Shown here piece after piece: positions 31,970 to 40,793 of a DNA stretch of 43,199 nucleotides. A program made the position numbers and the translations under genes. The DNA comes from Candidatus Thermochlorobacteriaceae bacterium. GTDB lineage: Bacteria > Bacteroidota > Chlorobiia > Chlorobiales > Thermochlorobacteraceae. The stretch lies in contig JAJUFC010000019.1 in assembly GCA_029263855.1 (NCBI GenBank), positions 1 to 43,199 on the forward strand, in the 5' to 3' direction. The notes beneath the pieces were generated by a model. It was not told the DNA's origin and made no database searches. It saw only the letters and a program-made list of their open reading frames with translations. Positions within the stretch are counted from its first letter, which is position 1. The number at the start of each line of letters is the position of its first letter.

Positions 31970-33910
31970 TCAACGGAGCAAGGCTTTCACGAGCAACTCA
32001 ACATCTAAACCGAGCGTCGAGTTTTTTGCATAAAACACATCGAGCGATTCCTTATCAAGATGTTTGTTTTTTTGAAGCAACCATAAACTCCACACGCCAA
32101 GTTTTCCGACAAACACGCCACCCTTTGAATAGCCGTTGTTTGACTCCGCCGCGCCAATCCAAGTTTTTTGATTCGTGATGACTTGCCAAAGCGATTTGAA
32201 AATGTGCTTATGTCCAACAAGAAATATCACAGGCGAAAGCAGGAGCACCATCGGTGCAATCGCAAGGTCAAAAAGGCGTTTGCCAAGTTGGCGCGATTTG
32301 TGCGAAAGGTTGAACTCCACATCGGCAAGCGGCACGCTCGAAGCCAATTCATCAATCGCACCTTTGCCAATCATCACGTCCATGCCTTGCGGCACGATTT
32401 TGAAATCCATCGCGCGACCATTGCACCGCGTAATCGCGCTCAAGACTTGTGTGTTTGTTAAGGCAGGCGAAACGAAAATCAGTTCGCTAATCCGATTGAT
32501 GCGGCTGATTTCATCAATGTTTTCAAGGCTTCCGAGCACACTTCCTGCGGGCAAGGTTTCCGAACTGGATTCATTTGTAGCGATAAATCCGACGACGTTG
32601 TAGTTCTTGCCGACTTCGTTCAAAAGTTTTTCTGCCACTTGTTTGGCGACCTCCTCTGTGCCGACAATCGCCACACGCTTTTCAGGTTCAAACGCGCCGC
32701 TAAAACTGCGCTGAATCATCACCCTTGCCAAAAGTCGCCACCCAAACACCAACGCAAAGAGCATCAAGTAAGAAAGTCCAAGTCCTGCGCGTGAAAATGC
32801 AACTGCCTTGAAAAAAAAGTTAAATGTCGAAGAAACCGCAAACCCTGTTATCAATGCGGGAAAGAGTTTTTTGAGCGAGTATGTGTAGCCTTCGCGATAT
32901 TGCCCAAACGACACAAACGCCAAGAGTTGAACCGCGACATAAACCGGCAACGCAAACTCCAAGAATGTTTCGGGATACTCATCGAATTTCCACTTGAAGC
33001 CGACCAAGCACGAAACCACCACGCACAACGCATCAACCATCGGAACATACACATGCGCCAAGAGCCGCCGCAAAAACGCCAGCGACGCACGCGCGTAAAT
33101 GCCCGCTATTAAAACCGCTTCGAACCACTTCGACGAAGCGTAATACTTCCGCACGAAAATGAGCATCGCTTCATAAAACTGCACCACATAATTGAAACTC
33201 ATTTTCTTCGCGCTCTCGCCTTTGTAGTGAATGATTTGCGTGCCAGGGTAGTAGTAAATTTTCCATCCTGCTTGCTTAATGCGATAACACCAATCCAAAT
33301 CTTCGCCATACATAAAAAACGCCTCGTCAAAGACTCCGACCGTTTCCAACACTTCGCGACGCAAAAACATAAACGCGCCCATCAAGGCATCGACTTCGTA
33401 AGTCTCTTCAGTTGAAAGGTAGGTGAGATTATATCGCGCAAAGCGTTTGCTCTTTGGAAAGAGCCGCGAAAGCCCAACAATTTTGTAGAACGACACTTCG
33501 GGACTTGGGAAACCTCTTCGACAAGAAAGTTGAAACGTGCCGTCGGCATTGAGCAATTTGCATCCTGCCGCGCCGATTTTTTCATCGGTTTTCATGAAGG
33601 CAATCATCTTTTCTAAGGTGTCTTCTTGCAGGAGCGTATCGGGGTTGAGCACAAGCACAAACTCGCCTTTGCACAAACGCAGGGCTTGATTATTGGCTTT
33701 GCCGAAACCAAGATTTTCTTTGTTCAAAATCAAGCGAATGTTTGGCGCGTTGAACTTCGCTTTGAGCATGGATTGCGTACCGTCGACGGAGTTATTATCG
33801 ACGACGAAAATTTCACCGTCGATGTTCTGCATCGCTTTTAGCACGGAGTAAAGGCACTGCTCTAAAAACTCCTTGACGTTGTAACTGACAATGACGATGG
33901 AAAGCGTCAT
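31970..33910 (-). CDS. GT2 glycosyltransferase fused to a degenerate polyprenyl sugar-phosphate transferase
   Basis: A 646-residue protein starting at ATG 33910, chosen for its 4-base overlap with the upstream gene. Residues 1-~280 form a rhamnosyl-type GT2 domain (SIVIVSYNVKEFLEQCL, VVDNNSVDGT, LNPDTLL, GAFMFLRREVLETVGVFDE, MYGEDLDWCYR). About five membrane helices follow (~285-420), then a Rossmann-like domain (~425-540: RVAIVGTEEVAKQVAEKLL), the pattern of WbaP/WcaJ-type initiating transferases. The catalytic part begins correctly (KRLFDLAIAPMVLLLSP) but lacks the KFRSM-type core and is only ~100 residues. Probably the GT2 domain is active and the transferase part is structural or vestigial. 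The ABC exporter follows after 37 bp. Confidence 0.82.
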   Translation of the reverse strand: MTLSIVIVSYNVKEFLEQCLYSVLKAMQNIDGEIFVVDNNSVDGTQSMLKAKFNAPNIRLILNKENLGFGKANNQALRLCKGEFVLVLNPDTLLQEDTLEKMIAFMKTDEKIGAAGCKLLNADGTFQLSCRRGFPSPEVSFYKIVGLSRLFPKSKRFARYNLTYLSTEETYEVDALMGAFMFLRREVLETVGVFDEAFFMYGEDLDWCYRIKQAGWKIYYYPGTQIIHYKGESAKKMSFNYVVQFYEAMLIFVRKYYASSKWFEAVLIAGIYARASLAFLRRLLAHVYVPMVDALCVVVSCLVGFKWKFDEYPETFLEFALPVYVAVQLLAFVSFGQYREGYTYSLKKLFPALITGFAVSSTFNFFFKAVAFSRAGLGLSYLMLFALVFGWRLLARVMIQRSFSGAFEPEKRVAIVGTEEVAKQVAEKLLNEVGKNYNVVGFIATNESSSETLPAGSVLGSLENIDEISRINRISELIFVSPALTNTQVLSAITRCNGRAMDFKIVPQGMDVMIGKGAIDELASSVPLADVEFNLSHKSRQLGKRLFDLAIAPMVLLLSPVIFLVGHKHIFKSLWQVITNQKTWIGAAESNNGYSKGGVFVGKLGVWSLWLLQKNKHLDKESLDVFYAKNSTLGLDVELLVKALLR

Positions 33911-35112
33911 GGAATCGGTTGGTTTCTCGGTTGAAGAACAGCGGCGCAAGCGTAAAGTTCAAGCCACTCGATATCGAGTTTGAAGCGAATGTTTGCAATA
34001 TGCGTCAGCGCGTAGACGGCGGTAAAATAGCACAGCGTTAAGGCGAGCTCGATAGCAAAATGCCGATTGATTTTCCACAGCCTTATCATTCCCCAAATGA
34101 ACAACACATTCAGCACAACAACGGGCAGAACGCGCGCCAACAAAAATTGAAGCGACATCTGCTCAAAATATCGTGGCGGAAATAGCCAATAAAGCACGGC
34201 TTGCCAAATTGTTTTTTGCGCGTAAAGCATCGGCTTGGCTTGAACGGCTTCGAGAAAGGCGCTTTTGTAGTGCGCTTCCATCGCCACATCGCCAAGTTTT
34301 TTGTGAAGTGAGTTTAATTGTTGGATTTTTTCAGAATCAATAAACTCGAAGTGATTAAGTCCGTTGTTGTCAGGAAGCAAGCCGACGTAAAGGTTCATAT
34401 AAAATGGCGATTTCGTTGGAATGATTTTTTCAAACGCGAGCCAGTTGCGTGCGGTCCAAATTGCAATCGGCAAGAGCATCAGCGCGAATATGAGCGTGAG
34501 CGATTTTATGCGCGCGCGAAGCATTAGCGCAAGGCAGAAGACAATCGGCACGAGAGCGGTCGGCTGTGTGAGCACCAGCGTTCCTGAAAGCAATCCGAAC
34601 CATGCATAAGCACGAACGCCAACAGCAGATTTAACGACGCCAATCAGCCCTTCAAGCCAAAGGAGCGCGAGCGGCACGAAAAGGTTTGTGGCTTCAATCA
34701 CGGTTGGATAGTAAAGGTAGGACGGATGAACGAGAAACAAGAGGGCGGCGAGTTTTCCTAATGGTTCCATTTCTAACGCTTTGCCAATGCGCAAGAAAAA
34801 AATCGGCAGAAACGCAAAAAGTGCGTGCTGAACAAGTGCCACAGCGAGTTTCGCGCTTTCGCCAAAGAGCACCACAAACACAGCCAGAAACAAGGGATAA
34901 ACAGGGGCTTTGAGCGCGGTTAAGTGCCAATCGTTCTCGAATCCGCCGTAAGCGAAGCCGTCGCCGTGCGCAAGGTGCTGGGCGATGTTGAAATCTTCAA
35001 CGGCGTGAATGTGGGGTTGGGCGAGCCATAGAAAACTCCATCGTGCAAGCAGTGAAATCGCGCAAAGTCTTGTGAGTAGAGGCAGGTTGAGCCGATTGAG
35101 CCACGCGCTCAT
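33907..35112 (-). CDS. GT39/ArnT-like integral membrane glycosyltransferase
   Basis: A 401-residue membrane protein with about 9-10 predicted helices (for example LVQHALFAFLPIFFL, LAALLFLVHPSYLYYPTVIEA, SLTLIFALMLLPIAIWTARNW). The acidic first loop with VEDFNIAQHLAHGDGFAY and the TARNW motif are typical of GT-C enzymes of the dolichyl-phosphate-mannose/ArnT class, which use polyprenyl-phosphate sugars. The family-level call is secure; donor and acceptor are unknown. The start at 35112 was chosen over the longer frame (35169) because it gives a 4-base overlap with the upstream glycosyltransferase. It overlaps the downstream GT2 fusion by 4 bases. The upstream gene could supply its lipid-linked sugar donor. 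Confidence 0.82.
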   Translation of the reverse strand: MSAWLNRLNLPLLTRLCAISLLARWSFLWLAQPHIHAVEDFNIAQHLAHGDGFAYGGFENDWHLTALKAPVYPLFLAVFVVLFGESAKLAVALVQHALFAFLPIFFLRIGKALEMEPLGKLAALLFLVHPSYLYYPTVIEATNLFVPLALLWLEGLIGVVKSAVGVRAYAWFGLLSGTLVLTQPTALVPIVFCLALMLRARIKSLTLIFALMLLPIAIWTARNWLAFEKIIPTKSPFYMNLYVGLLPDNNGLNHFEFIDSEKIQQLNSLHKKLGDVAMEAHYKSAFLEAVQAKPMLYAQKTIWQAVLYWLFPPRYFEQMSLQFLLARVLPVVVLNVLFIWGMIRLWKINRHFAIELALTLCYFTAVYALTHIANIRFKLDIEWLELYACAAVLQPRNQPIP

Positions 35113-35903
35113 AACTTTCCGAACAGACTGCGCAATTTGAGCGACCAGACCATCCAAATGGCTTCCCAAATAATTTTCTTCGACATTTTGGATTTGCCGA
35201 CGGTTCTATCGATGAACACAATCGGAATTTCTTTGATGCGGAATCCACGATGCCAAGTTTTGAAGTTCATTTCAATTTGGAACGAGTAGCCGCCGCTTCG
35301 GACGTTATCCAAGTCTAAGGTTTCGAGCACTTCACGTCGGAAGAGTTTGAATCCGCCCGTTGGGTCTTGAATCGGCATGCCAGTGATGATGCGCGTGTAG
35401 AGGCTTGCGCCGACAGAGAGAAACAAGCGCGAGAGCGGCCAGTTGACGACATTAGCGACAGAGCCAACATAGCGCGAGCCAATCACTAAATCGGCTTCTT
35501 TGATAGCAGAAAGAAAGAGCGGAATCACGCGCGGGTCGTGTGAAAGGTCGGCGTCCATTTCCATCACGAAGTCGTAGCCATGTTCGAGGGCGAACTTAAA
35601 TCCGCGCACATAAGCCGTTCCAAGCCCCTGTTTGCCCTCGCGCTCAACGAGATGCACGTGCGGATTTTGTGCGGCAATTTCTTTGACTACGTCGGCAGTG
35701 CCATCGGGCGAGTTATCATCAACGACTAATACATCGACATCAGGCAGTTCCAAACTGAAAATAATTTCTAACACCAAGCGAATGTTTTCCGCCTCGTTGT
35801 AGGTGGGGATAATAACCAGCGTTTTACCTTCTGCTAAATCTTGCACAGGCGGAAGTGAAAACCCGATGGTCGAGAGTTGAGAAAAATTTTTGATTGATGT
35901 CAT
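35109..35903 (-). CDS. Polyprenol monophosphomannose synthase-like GT2 enzyme
   Basis: A 264-residue protein. The GT2 core (~28-250) has VIIPTYNEAENI, VLVVDDNSPDGTADVV, QGLGTAYVRGFKFAL, the metal-binding MDADLSHDP, and the DPTGGFKLFRREVLE then GYSFQIEMNFKTWHRGF block. It matches dolichol/polyprenol-phosphate mannosyl (Dpm1-like) synthases, which transfer a hexose from a nucleotide sugar to a polyprenyl phosphate on the cytoplasmic face. There is no C-terminal membrane domain. It is the first gene of the - strand operon and overlaps the GT39-like gene by 4 bases. The sugar may be mannose or glucose. Confidence 0.88.
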   Translation of the reverse strand: MTSIKNFSQLSTIGFSLPPVQDLAEGKTLVIIPTYNEAENIRLVLEIIFSLELPDVDVLVVDDNSPDGTADVVKEIAAQNPHVHLVEREGKQGLGTAYVRGFKFALEHGYDFVMEMDADLSHDPRVIPLFLSAIKEADLVIGSRYVGSVANVVNWPLSRLFLSVGASLYTRIITGMPIQDPTGGFKLFRREVLETLDLDNVRSGGYSFQIEMNFKTWHRGFRIKEIPIVFIDRTVGKSKMSKKIIWEAIWMVWSLKLRSLFGKL

Positions 35904-35987
35904 TTCTAAATGAGACGTCTATTCACGCGCCATTCGAAAAAAAAACGCATTTTTAGATTTAGATACAAGCACAACCTCGTGAGGCAT

Positions 35988-36031
35988 AATCAAAAAGGCA
36001 AACAGGTTTTCAAAAAAACATGTTTGCCTTT
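35988..36031 (-). terminator. Rho-independent terminator after the MalK/UgpC-type gene
   Basis: An 11-bp stem AAAGGCAAACA (35994-36004) and TGTTTGCCTTT (36021-36031) encloses a 16-nt loop. On the - strand it continues into TTG-ATT after five T in a row counting the stem end. It lies 43 bp after the ABC ATPase stop and before the glycosyltransferase operon, so it separates the two transcripts. Confidence 0.75.
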
Positions 36032-36073
36032 CAAACGATGAAGAAAAGAACATAAATCTCTTGCGCGCAAGTT

Positions 36074-37189
36074 TCAGGTGAGTGCTTTTTCGGTTTGTTT
36101 ATCGAAGAAGTGAACTTTTTCGGTGTTCAATTCAAACTCAAATTCTGTTCCGACTTCGGGCACTTGGCGCGCGTCAATGCGGGCGACGAACTGTCCGTTA
36201 TCTGCCGCACTTGGAAGGTTGAAGTAAAGAAAAATTTCGTTGCCCATTGGCTCAACGACTTCTAAATTCAATTTCCCTTTTACGCCTGTTGCGACGCGCT
36301 TTTGAGAAGCATCGTAAATATCTTCGGGACGAATGCCGAGCGTTACTTCTTTGCCTGCATGCATTTCTAATTTCTTCGCCAAGTGTTCAGGCAACTGAAA
36401 CTCTAACTTTCCCGATTTGTCTTTGAACGCAAGGACTCCGTTTTTGTAAAGTGCTCCTTCAATAAAATTCATAGCAGGGCTTCCGATGAAGCCTGCCACA
36501 AAGCGATTGGCGGGGTGATTGTAAAGGTTAAGCGGCGTATCAATTTGCTGAATGAAGCCGTCTTTCATCACGACGATTCTATCTGCCATCGTCATGGCTT
36601 CGACTTGGTCGTGCGTTACATAAATCATCGTGGAGCCGAGCATTTTGTGAAGGCGGGAAATTTCGGTGCGTGTGTGAACGCGCATTTTGGCATCAAGATT
36701 CGAAAGCGGCTCATCAAAGAGAAAAACTTTTGGTTTGCGGACAATCGCTCTGCCGAGCGCGACGCGCTGACGCTGACCGCCTGAAAGGGCTTTGGGTTTT
36801 CGGTCAAGGTATTGGGTTAATCCGAGAATGCGTGCGGCTTCATCGACGCGGCGTTTGATTTCATCTTTGGGATACTTACGCAGTTCCAATCCAAATGCCA
36901 TGTTCTCAAACACCGACATGTGTGGGTAGAGCGCGTAGTTTTGAAATACCATCGCAATGTCGCGGTCTTTGGGCGGCACATCGTTCATTTTCGCGCCGTC
37001 GATAAGCAAATCGCCTGATGTAATCTCTTCCAATCCTGCAATCATTCTTAGCGTTGTGGATTTGCCGCACCCCGACGGACCGACAAGCACAACGAACTCT
37101 TTATCGTTGACTTCAAGATTGAAATTATGAACGGTCTTTACACCGCCTTCATAGACTTTCTCGACGTTGTTTAGAACGACGCTTGCCAT
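36074..37189 (-). CDS. MalK/UgpC-type ABC transporter ATP-binding protein
   Basis: A 371-residue ATPase of the carbohydrate-uptake class (MalK/MsmK/UgpC). The nucleotide-binding domain (1-~235) has Walker A GPSGCGKST, Q-loop MVFQNYALYPHMSVFEN, signature LSGGQRQRVALGRAI, Walker B VFLFDEPLSNLD and switch YVTHDQVEAM. The C-terminal ~130 residues form the TOBE/regulatory OB-fold (VTLGIRPEDIYD, VEPMGNEIFLYF). No permease or binding protein is nearby, so it probably acts as a shared ATPase for transporters encoded elsewhere, as MsmK does. It has its own terminator. Two direct repeats precede it. Confidence 0.92.
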   Translation of the reverse strand: MASVVLNNVEKVYEGGVKTVHNFNLEVNDKEFVVLVGPSGCGKSTTLRMIAGLEEITSGDLLIDGAKMNDVPPKDRDIAMVFQNYALYPHMSVFENMAFGLELRKYPKDEIKRRVDEAARILGLTQYLDRKPKALSGGQRQRVALGRAIVRKPKVFLFDEPLSNLDAKMRVHTRTEISRLHKMLGSTMIYVTHDQVEAMTMADRIVVMKDGFIQQIDTPLNLYNHPANRFVAGFIGSPAMNFIEGALYKNGVLAFKDKSGKLEFQLPEHLAKKLEMHAGKEVTLGIRPEDIYDASQKRVATGVKGKLNLEVVEPMGNEIFLYFNLPSAADNGQFVARIDARQVPEVGTEFEFELNTEKVHFFDKQTEKALT

Positions 37190-37206
37190 AGAAAAGCGAG
37201 ATTGGA

Positions 37207-37238
37207 AAAAGGTTATTGAAACTTCAAAAGGTTATTGA
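37207..37238. repeat. Direct repeat AAAAGGTTATTGA upstream of the ABC ATPase gene
   Basis: The 13-mer occurs at 37207-37219 and again at 37226-37238, a 19-bp period, within the 90-bp gap between the ABC ATPase start and the MltD stop. The spacing of about two helical turns would suit binding of a regulator on one face of the DNA. It may also be chance in an AT-rich gap. Confidence 0.5.
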
Positions 37239-37278
37239 GAATATACACACACATTTTTTCGTTGCAAATCCAACGCAA

Positions 37279-38889
37279 TTAGTTGCTTCTTTTTTTTGAA
37301 GCAGATGCCGTTGACTTCTTGTAGGTTTTGGCGCGTTTGTATCGGCGTCCATACCGCATTGCCGCCGCGCTATCGTCGCTCAAATCTGCTCTTGAAAACG
37401 AATAGTCTTTGGCAACTTCTGTATCCACCGGAATCATCAACACCCTGCCTTTTTGGAGCGTCCAACTTTTCAATCCATTGAAGGCGTAAAGCTCGTTGGC
37501 ATCGACTTGGTGCTTTTTCGCTAAGGCTTTTACTGATTCGCCGCCACGTGCTTTATGCGCGATGAAGTGTTTGCGCTCGGAAGGCGGCAAGTGCGTCATG
37601 GCGATTTCAATATCGTTCAGTCTGTTCAGTGGCACAACGAGCGGATAGTTGTCGTAAGCCGGCGGCGTCATGCCCTTGACGAGTTCAGGATTGAGCATGA
37701 CCAATGTATCGAGCGAAATGCGCGAATAGTGTGCAATCGTTGAGAGCGAAACGCCTTGCGGCACAGGAAATTTGACAATCGGAATCGGCTCTTTATAGCG
37801 TATCGGTTCAAAACCGAACCGTTCAGGGTTCATGGCGATAATGGTGGCAGCGACAAAGCGCGGCGCGTATTCCTTCGTTTCGCGTCGGAAGTATTTGCGC
37901 ACCTTCCAAAAATCTTTGGACTTGGCTTGTTTAATTGACCGATTGACTTTCCCGCCACCTGCGTTGTAGGCAGAAAGTGCTAAATACCAATCGCCATATG
38001 TTTCATAAAGGCTTTTGAGAAAACGCATTGAGGCGCGGGTTGATTTTTCAAGATTGCGCCGTTCATCAAACCATTGATTGCCTTCGAGGTCATACATTTT
38101 TCCCGTCGGTTTAATGAACTGCCACATGCCGAGTGCGTTGGCGCGGCTGTGTGCGTGCGGATTGACACCGCTTTCAACAATGGAAAGGTTAATGATTTCG
38201 GGCGGCATGCCTTCTTCAGCAATGATACGCTCGACCATCGGAAAGTAAATTTCGGCGCGTTTCAAGTATCGTTGAAAATGCTCCTTGTGGCGCGTGCTGA
38301 AATAGGTGATGAACTTTTTTACTTCGTCGTTGAGCTCCATCGGAATGGTCGTTTTCGGCATAATGAATCCCAAAAACTTGCTTTCGTCGACGGTGATTTC
38401 ATCGACTTTTCCGAACAGGCGTTCATGAATGGCGAGTGCGGGGTTGTCGCTGTCCAATGCGCCGAGCGGCTGAATGTATCGATGGTAAGTCTGAAGCGCG
38501 TAAAAGGCTAATCCGCACAAGGTTGAATCGGTTTCGCATTTATCGCTTTCAGCAAGTTCGTTGATGAGTTCGAGGACTTGGTCGAGGGAAATGCGAGCAG
38601 AATCGCGAGATGTATTGATTTGGCTTAATGCCAAGTCATAAAGTCTGCTGGCTTCGGCAATTTTGCCTCTGCGCTTGCGGGCGGCTTCGCGTAGTTCAGC
38701 TTCTTTGAGCCTGATGGCTTCGATTGAGTCGCTTTGCATCGAAAGTGCGAGTGAATCGAGCGTGTGCAGGGAATCGGCTTTATCTTTAATTGCGACAGGG
38801 CGAATCGCGTCTTTTGAAGATGAACAGCCCACTGTTAATGCGCCACTTAAACACAACATTAGCCAAACAGCTTTGACCAAGATTTTCAT
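37279..38889 (-). CDS. MltD-like membrane-bound lytic murein transglycosylase with LysM
   Basis: A 536-residue lipoprotein starting MKILVKAVWLMLCLSGALTVGCSSS (lipobox TVGC, Cys22). A helical region (~40-200) precedes the SLT domain (~215-360) with catalytic Glu239 (NLSIVESGVNPHA), the motif ANALGMWQFIKPTGKMY, and LALSAYNAGGGKVNRSI. Two LysM-like regions follow (~385-425: LSTIAHYSRISLDTLVMLNP; ~450-500: VKALAKKHQVDANELYAFNG), and a basic tail. It should cleave the glycan strands of peptidoglycan from the outer-membrane inner face. The upstream extension to 38991 lacks a signal, so ATG 38889 was chosen. Confidence 0.92.
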   Translation of the reverse strand: MKILVKAVWLMLCLSGALTVGCSSSKDAIRPVAIKDKADSLHTLDSLALSMQSDSIEAIRLKEAELREAARKRRGKIAEASRLYDLALSQINTSRDSARISLDQVLELINELAESDKCETDSTLCGLAFYALQTYHRYIQPLGALDSDNPALAIHERLFGKVDEITVDESKFLGFIMPKTTIPMELNDEVKKFITYFSTRHKEHFQRYLKRAEIYFPMVERIIAEEGMPPEIINLSIVESGVNPHAHSRANALGMWQFIKPTGKMYDLEGNQWFDERRNLEKSTRASMRFLKSLYETYGDWYLALSAYNAGGGKVNRSIKQAKSKDFWKVRKYFRRETKEYAPRFVAATIIAMNPERFGFEPIRYKEPIPIVKFPVPQGVSLSTIAHYSRISLDTLVMLNPELVKGMTPPAYDNYPLVVPLNRLNDIEIAMTHLPPSERKHFIAHKARGGESVKALAKKHQVDANELYAFNGLKSWTLQKGRVLMIPVDTEVAKDYSFSRADLSDDSAAAMRYGRRYKRAKTYKKSTASASKKRSN

Positions 38890-39144
38890 GTCGTTCTTGA
38901 TTTTTTGAAAGTTGTTTTTTTGAAATCGGATTCCGAAGATACGCCATCCACAATGTTTTTTCCGAAACAAATTTTCACAATAAACGCTCACGATAAATTT
39001 TTCGCATTGTCAAGCAACGCACGCAACGGAGCGCGCACGTTTTGTTTTTGTTTCATTTGCTTTATCTTCAATTCGCTTTCACAAAACCGCGTGCGCGTTG
39101 GTCGCAGGTTAAAAATTCAAGGAATTTCTCTCGATTTATTTGAT

Positions 39145-39738
39145 ATGAAAAAAGTTCAAGTAGATATTCTTGGTCTATCGACCAGCCCGCAAAATAATGG
39201 CGCATATGCGCTCATTCTGCATGAAATCGGCGGCAAGCGCAAGTTGCCCATCATCATCGGCAGTTTTGAAGCGCAAGCGATTGCCTTGAAACTTGAAAAC
39301 ATCAAAGCCCCACGTCCGTTCACGCACGACCTTGTGCGGAGCATTGCGGAAACATTCAGCATTACGGTTACGGAAGTCATTATCGATGAATTGAAGAACG
39401 AGACGTTTTATGCAAAAGTGGTTTGCGAAATGTCGGGCGTGGTTCAAGAAATCGATGCGCGCCCAAGCGACGCGATTGCGATTGCGGTTCGATGCGATGC
39501 GCCGATTTTCGTTTCCGACGAAGTGATGAACGAAGCAGGAATCGTCGATGAAAAACAGAGCGAACAAGTTGGGTTCGTCGGTGCCGAACGCAAGCAAGAG
39601 TCGCAAGCCCGTTCGAGCACGCCGCTCTCAAAACTCGATGAACTTAATGAAAAATTGAGCGAAGCCATTTCCAAAGAAGATTATGAAAAAGCGGCGCGGA
39701 TTCGCGACGAAATCAGCAAACTGAAAAACAAAGGCTAA
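39145..39738 (+). CDS. Bifunctional nuclease family protein (DUF151) with C-terminal UVR motif
   Basis: A 197-residue protein. Residues 1-~135 are the DUF151/BFN domain (VQVDILGLSTSPQNNGAYAL, LPIIIGSFEAQAIALKLE, RPFTHDLVRSI, ARPSDAIAIAVRCDAPIFV), found in bacteria and plants, where some members show RNase and DNase activity. The last ~36 residues (LDELNEKLSEAISKEDYEKA then ARIRDEISKLK) form a UVR helical motif, which mediates interaction with UvrB-like or Clp-type partners. ATG 39145 was chosen because the domain begins there; the 80 residues upstream in the frame look non-coding. The gap to the divergent mltD gene is ~255 bp. Confidence 0.88.
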   Translation: MKKVQVDILGLSTSPQNNGAYALILHEIGGKRKLPIIIGSFEAQAIALKLENIKAPRPFTHDLVRSIAETFSITVTEVIIDELKNETFYAKVVCEMSGVVQEIDARPSDAIAIAVRCDAPIFVSDEVMNEAGIVDEKQSEQVGFVGAERKQESQARSSTPLSKLDELNEKLSEAISKEDYEKAARIRDEISKLKNKG

Positions 39739-39794
39739 TCATGCGCCCCCTTGTTGATTCAAACTGTCTTTAATTTATCAATGTCTCCTTTTCA

Positions 39795-40775
39795 ATGATT
39801 GAAGTGCGTCCCTATGCGCCGTCAAACCGTGATGAGTGGGATAACTTCGTTCTGCAATCCAACAACGGCACGATTTTTCATCTCCAACGTTTTTTTTCGT
39901 ATCACCCCGACACACGATTTGAATTTCATCACTTGCTTTTTTACAGCGGCAATCGGCTCCTCGCGCTTTTGCCCGCCGCTTTGACCGAAAACGGCACCTG
40001 CCTTGAATCGCCGATGGGCGCAAGCTACGGCGGTTTCGTTCTGCCTTGGGAGATGAAATACGTCTTAAACGAACATCTCGTCGATGCCCTTCTGAACTAC
40101 GCACAACAGCAAGGCTTCAAGAAAATTTTGCTCACGCACGCGCCGCCGATTTATCAAACAAGGCTCTGTCAAGACATTGACTACGCACTCGCCTTCAAAG
40201 GCTTTGATTTTGACCGTCATTACATTTCCCATGCGATTCATCTCGAACCGCGCGAAAATTTCTCGTCGCAATTTTCCGCCACCGCCCGCCGATACATTCA
40301 TCAATGCGAGCGCAATTCCGACCTCTCCGTCCAACACTGCGAAGGCAACGAGGGATTTGACGAATTTTATCCGATTCTTCTTGACAACAAAGCGCGGCAC
40401 AACGCCAAACCGACGCACTCGCTCGACGAACTTTACCGCTTGAAATCTCTTTTTCCTGATGCGATTCAACTTTTTCTCGTACGATACAAGGGCAAAGCCA
40501 TCGGCGGCTCGGTGATGTTTTTGTGCAATCCGAATGTCTCGCTTTGTTTTTACAACATGCTCGATTACGCATTTGAAAAATTGCACCCGATTCATCTCGT
40601 TATGAAGCATGTGGTCGAGTGGTCGATTAAGGTCGGCTGTCGCTATGTGGATATTGGCGTCTCGCAAAATGTTCAGCATGAAAATCAAATGACGCCCGCA
40701 TATTCGTTGATTGAGTTCAAAGAGAAATTCGCCGCCAAAGGCGTTTTGAGAAGCACTTTCCGAAAAATTCTTTAA
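39795..40775 (+). CDS. FemAB/GNAT-like acyltransferase
   Basis: A 326-residue protein with two GNAT-like halves, as in the FemAB/BioF2-like group: an N-terminal half (~1-145: WDNFVLQSNNGTIFH, GASYGGFVLPWEM) and a C-terminal half (~150-326: SATARRYIHQCERNSDL, LFLVRYKGKAIGGSVMFL, VVEWSIKVGCRYVDIGVS). FemAB enzymes add amino acids from tRNA to peptidoglycan precursors; related proteins act on exopolysaccharide or lipids. The substrate here is unknown. It precedes ispD by 18 bp on the same strand, and ispD and pyrB follow closely. Confidence 0.72.
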   Translation: MIEVRPYAPSNRDEWDNFVLQSNNGTIFHLQRFFSYHPDTRFEFHHLLFYSGNRLLALLPAALTENGTCLESPMGASYGGFVLPWEMKYVLNEHLVDALLNYAQQQGFKKILLTHAPPIYQTRLCQDIDYALAFKGFDFDRHYISHAIHLEPRENFSSQFSATARRYIHQCERNSDLSVQHCEGNEGFDEFYPILLDNKARHNAKPTHSLDELYRLKSLFPDAIQLFLVRYKGKAIGGSVMFLCNPNVSLCFYNMLDYAFEKLHPIHLVMKHVVEWSIKVGCRYVDIGVSQNVQHENQMTPAYSLIEFKEKFAAKGVLRSTFRKIL

Positions 40776-40793
40776 GGGTAATTTCTTTACGTT

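Noticed and set aside
31970-32300. Active initiating sugar-phosphate transferase at the C-terminus of the GT2 fusion
   Set aside because: Only the opening KRLFDLA motif is present; the catalytic core motifs are absent.
38890-39144. N-terminal extensions of MltD (to 38991) and of the DUF151 protein (from 38905)
   Set aside because: The shorter starts give a proper lipoprotein signal and the known domain start; the extensions overlap each other on opposite strands.
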